From Paenibacillus koleovorans NBRC 103111 (GTDB taxonomy: Bacteria > Bacillota > Bacilli > Paenibacillales > NBRC-103111), in assembly GCF_004000845.1 (NCBI RefSeq), contig NZ_BIMA01000014.1:25882-89881 (forward strand): DNA of 64,000 nucleotides. Reading direction: 5' to 3'. Within the stretch, counting starts at the first letter, position 1. Every line of letters starts with the position of its first letter. A model generated the notes under the pieces. It saw nothing but the letters and a program-made list of their open reading frames with translations, was not told the DNA's origin and did not search any database. Below are positions 62,701-64,000 of this stretch, piece by piece. The position numbers and the translations under genes were made by a program.

Positions 62701-62992
62701 GCCGCGTCCGGGCGGGAAGCTGTCTCGAGTTCAAGCCGTGTACGAGTCCCCATATGGGGAAATTGTCAGCGATTGGGCGATCGAGGGGAAGCGCTTCGTT
62801 TATAAGATCAGCGTCCCTGTGAATAGCACGGCGCTCGTGAGCATTCCTTCGAAAGCCGCCGTGTGGGCCGATCTGGGGATGACGGTTCCTTTGAGCACTC
62901 TGGATGATGTGGAGCACATTCGGCAGGAGCAGGATCGATGCGAGTTTGAGGTCGGTTCGGGACAGTATGTGTTTGTTTCTGTTTGGAGTTAG
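59786..62992 (+). CDS. GH78 alpha-L-rhamnosidase
   Basis: 1068 residues, the usual length. Domain order: an N-terminal fibronectin-like domain (about 1-130), a Bac_rhamnosid_N lectin-like domain (about 160-330), a second sandwich (about 340-500), the (alpha/alpha)6 catalytic domain (about 640-970) and a C-terminal sandwich. The catalytic loop TDCPQRDERLGWTGDAQ near residue 655 carries the conserved acids. No signal peptide, so it removes terminal L-rhamnose from imported glycosides in the cytoplasm. GGTAGGTGGTGGG upstream of the ATG acts as ribosome binding site. No transporter or rhamnose catabolic genes are adjacent. Confidence 0.93.
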   Translation: MNKRTAATIQVAGLTVDAEQYPVGVGNPKPFLGWKLTSAIRGQRQTAYRVLVDSDPAKLEMDLGSAWDSGVVSSCASNQIAYEGIPLPSDTKVYWKVMVWDRSGKPSPWSAVNSWSTGLLEKHDWKASWITKPELHLTERMDLTGESWIVHEETWRKPKTIDVYSGDKAAFRLAFDLPEELHVRAAHWMGTGDCRAYVYLNGELIVCGYHFQYLHWVDVTDLVQPGRNVLGASVSIGASYGVGLDCAAFVGKLRVQLSDGREILVATDENWKRAPSPESGWLEQDFDDTHWPAAVRAAAFGQVPWLGPFHVPPRPTHLNRNHNFYARKTFLISGTIKRATVYASALGVYELTLNGGKVGEDLLTPGWTDYRKRVIAQAYDVTSLLEPGANAVGLAVGPGWYAGSVGMFGPYQYGERPYALLQLHVEYADGRVEVIATDDTWTTSSGPIQYSDLLMGEIYDATQEIAGWDEAGFDDSGWQPVERLALGQSHPEIGFHPGPMVRAVEQLPPFSVKRLDPDRYIVDFGRNISGWVKIRAIGPRGTRIRMRFAEMLLADGSLYTTNLRSARQTDVYVMRGDGEEEVYEPRFTFHGFRYAEVSGYPGELKPEDVMAIMVYSDLPLGGDLTTSDPLLNQLQANIVLGQTGNFLSVPTDCPQRDERLGWTGDAQIFVRTASYNRNTLNFFRKWLLDVRDAQHESGAVTNVAPTLGWLWAGVAAWGDAITIVPWTLYRMYGDRSLLEENYEAMVRHVHYMKKHSVYWVRPAEGFGDWLSIEADTPKDLLGTAYFAYSTHILAEVARVLGYEAESEQYRGWFREIREAFQVAFVESDGTVEGGTQTGYLLALHMQLLPEELREKAIRHLVDDIQAKGEHLSTGFIGVSYLLPVLTEAGHLELAYRLLQQETFPSWLYSVLQGATTIWERWNGWTHDSGFYSPVMNSFNHYSLGSVGEWMYRYMAGIELDPEVPGFRRILLKPRPGGKLSRVQAVYESPYGEIVSDWAIEGKRFVYKISVPVNSTALVSIPSKAAVWADLGMTVPLSTLDDVEHIRQEQDRCEFEVGSGQYVFVSVWS

Positions 62993-63059
62993 GCGGGGTC
63001 GTTCCTTGGCGCTGTCGCTGCTCTCCCGGATGGTTGGGGGAGCGGCTTTTTGCCGTTCC

Positions 63060-63375
63060 CGGAAAACGTCGCTCCCATTCGGCAAATCCGGACTAGAGAG
63101 CTTTTTCGGGCGGTGAGGCTCGCGTACTCTACAAATTCGTCTCATTTTCCTCATCTATGGGCTGCCTCTGGGCATGGGAGTCTCATAGTCCGAAAAAGTC
63201 GGACTGGAGAGGCGGTCGTCTTCCGGATGGACCACGTAGTCCGAATTAGCCGAATTGGAGAGCCGAGTTTCGAAGGGGATGGGCGAAAACGGCTCTGCAA
63301 GTGGGTAGAATCGGACTACGAGCCTCATTCCTCCACGCCCCCGTTACGTAAACCGAAAAAGTCGGACTGAATCGG
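63060..63375. repeat. Dispersed intergenic hairpin modules
   Basis: AGTCCGAAAAAGTCGGACT at 63187-63205 is identical to 34305-34323 and recurs partly at 63353-63369 (CCGAAAAAGTCGGACTG). AGTCCGAATTAGCCGAATTGG at 63237 (core only) and a GGCGAAAACGGCTCTGCAAG segment at 63283 also have counterparts near 34360 and 26961. No gene is supported. Confidence 0.75.
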
Positions 63376-63391
63376 GTGGAGGGGAGGAGAT

Positions 63392-63520
63392 ATGACTTCA
63401 AAGCTTGGCTACTGGCAGAGTCTGAAAGTGTCGAACGGGAAACTGGTGATTGAAGTCGAGAGTACCTGTAGCTGCAACCCAAACGGCCGCCCTCCAGGTA
63501 ACCATGCTTGTTCTACCTGA
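63392..63520 (+). CDS. Possible small protein, 42 residues
   Basis: The ATG is preceded at good distance by GGAGGGGAGGAG, one of the strongest ribosome binding sites in the window. The product begins MTSKLGYWQSLKVSNGK and has a cluster TCSCNPNG and a third Cys near the end. It sits within repeat-rich DNA, and no family is recognised. It could be a real Cys-containing small protein or a chance frame. Confidence 0.35.
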   Translation: MTSKLGYWQSLKVSNGKLVIEVESTCSCNPNGRPPGNHACST

Positions 63521-63713
63521 AAATCCGCCTGATTTTCATCATCGATGGTGCCGCCTCGGGGTATGGGAGTCTGTAGTCAGGTTATTTCGGATTGCGGAGC
63601 ATCCCCGTGACTCCTTTGTACGATTTTTCGTATAAATGGTGGCTCAGACCGGCTGCAGTGACCGTGTTTTTTTTGGGGAAATACGGGTTTAGTTTTGCTG
63701 TTTTCTCGAGTCG
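63521..63713. repeat. Intergenic DNA with a diverged repeat module
   Basis: GTAGTCAGGTTATTTCGGA at 63573 recalls GTAGTCAGGAAATCGGAC at 34468. No gene seen; a T run (TTTTTTTT) at 63665 may mark a weak terminator. Confidence 0.4.
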
Positions 63714-64000
63714 CTAAAGCAAAGCAGCGCGCAGCTCCGCCCAAGCGTCCGCGAGCGCCGCCTCGATGCGCCAGGCGGAGTGGCCGTGCACCTGCAGCAC
63801 GAGCCCGCCCGGTGCGCCGAGATCGCTTGCGCCTGCGAGCAGCCGGCCGGCGGAGGCAGCGCGGTCGCCGGCCGCACCGTCGGCAGAGTGGCCTGATACG
63901 CCATCCGCCACGTCGCCGCTAGCGACCCCAGCCGCTGCAGCACGGCCTGCTGCACGGGCGGAGCCGCCGCCCGCCGCGCCGTCGGAGCCGCCAGCACGGC
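63714..64000 (-). CDS. Unrecognised protein, C-terminal part (cut by window edge)
   Basis: An open minus-strand frame enters from the right edge and stops with TAG at 63714-63716, giving about 95 residues. Third codon positions are strongly G/C-rich, unlike the other frames. The first about 60 residues are an Ala/Gly/Asp/Ser-rich linker; the end reads GGLVLQVHGHSAW then IEAALADAWAELRAALL. GC content is clearly higher than in neighbouring genes. I do not recognise the family. Confidence 0.6.
   Translation of the reverse strand, partial: RAGGSDGAAGGGSARAAGRAAAAGVASGDVADGVSGHSADGAAGDRAASAGRLLAGASDLGAPGGLVLQVHGHSAWRIEAALADAWAELRAALL

Overview
The window looks like chromosomal DNA of a spore-forming, low-to-mid GC Bacillota, most likely a Paenibacillus or a close relative. 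The reasons are AGGAGG-type ribosome binding sites, consensus sigma-A promoters (TTGACA-N17-TATAAT), an A-C-B gerA-type germination operon behind a sigma-G-like promoter, copper-amine-oxidase-type stalk domains, many family-1 solute-binding lipoproteins and glycosidases, and modular intergenic repeats. The genus is an inference; no rRNA or tRNA gene was seen.

Bases 1-26838 are a carbohydrate island, nearly all on the + strand. It holds two 501-residue GH32-like proteins (322-1827 and 7139-8644), Gfo/Idh/MocA dehydrogenases, a FucU/RbsD mutarotase, an aldo/keto reductase, a ROK repressor (minus strand), a D-galactonate dehydratase with the full DgoD active site, two tandem sugar-binding lipoproteins with no permease, a further beta-propeller protein and a canonical GH32 fructan hydrolase. 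An eleven-gene convoy follows (14879-26838): two sialidase-like propellers, a TIM-barrel glycosidase, a sugar isomerase, an M55 peptidase-like protein, an HpcH/HpaI aldolase, a beta-hydroxyacid dehydrogenase, a YciI protein, a zinc alcohol dehydrogenase, a Gfo/Idh/MocA oxidoreductase and a BASS-type transporter. Together they suggest intracellular breakdown of an unidentified glycan and channelling of sugar acids through dehydration, aldol cleavage and reduction.

Bases 27025-42677 hold a flavin monooxygenase with a DUF7002-like neighbour, then what looks like one Fur regulon. Four Fur boxes of the 7-1-7 type sit on or just downstream of promoters at about 30031, 38373, 38482 and 39478. They precede (i) a flippase-like protein, a membrane phosphodiesterase and a GT39-like glycosyltransferase; (ii) an FTR1 iron permease operon with two secreted helical proteins, one carrying a mucin-like Ser/Thr/Pro tract and a C-terminal membrane anchor; (iii) a polyprenyl-phosphate-sugar synthase-like GT2; and (iv) a two-component system translationally coupled to an iron-binding lipoprotein.

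Bases 42700-50682 hold smaller genes (a Gln-rich hydrophilic protein, a HELGH metalloprotease-like protein, a CBS protein, an iron alcohol dehydrogenase, a lipoprotein, a DinB-like protein) and the gerA operon. Bases 50770-51446 are intergenic, with inverted repeats and a 53-bp/6-bp satellite.

Bases 51447-54942 contain a GT39-like gene, a GntR-HTH/RCK_C regulator resembling the c-di-AMP-responsive BusR, and a KamA-family radical SAM aminomutase. Two related operators overlap the promoters of the glycosyltransferase and the aminomutase. In the aminomutase, the two lysine-binding aspartates of lysine 2,3-aminomutase are replaced, one by Arg.

Bases 55045-64000 hold a frameshifted AraC regulator, a phytanoyl-CoA-dioxygenase-like enzyme, a 5'-truncated helical-repeat protein, a GH78 alpha-L-rhamnosidase, a repeat-rich intergenic region and the 3' end of an unrecognised minus-strand gene.
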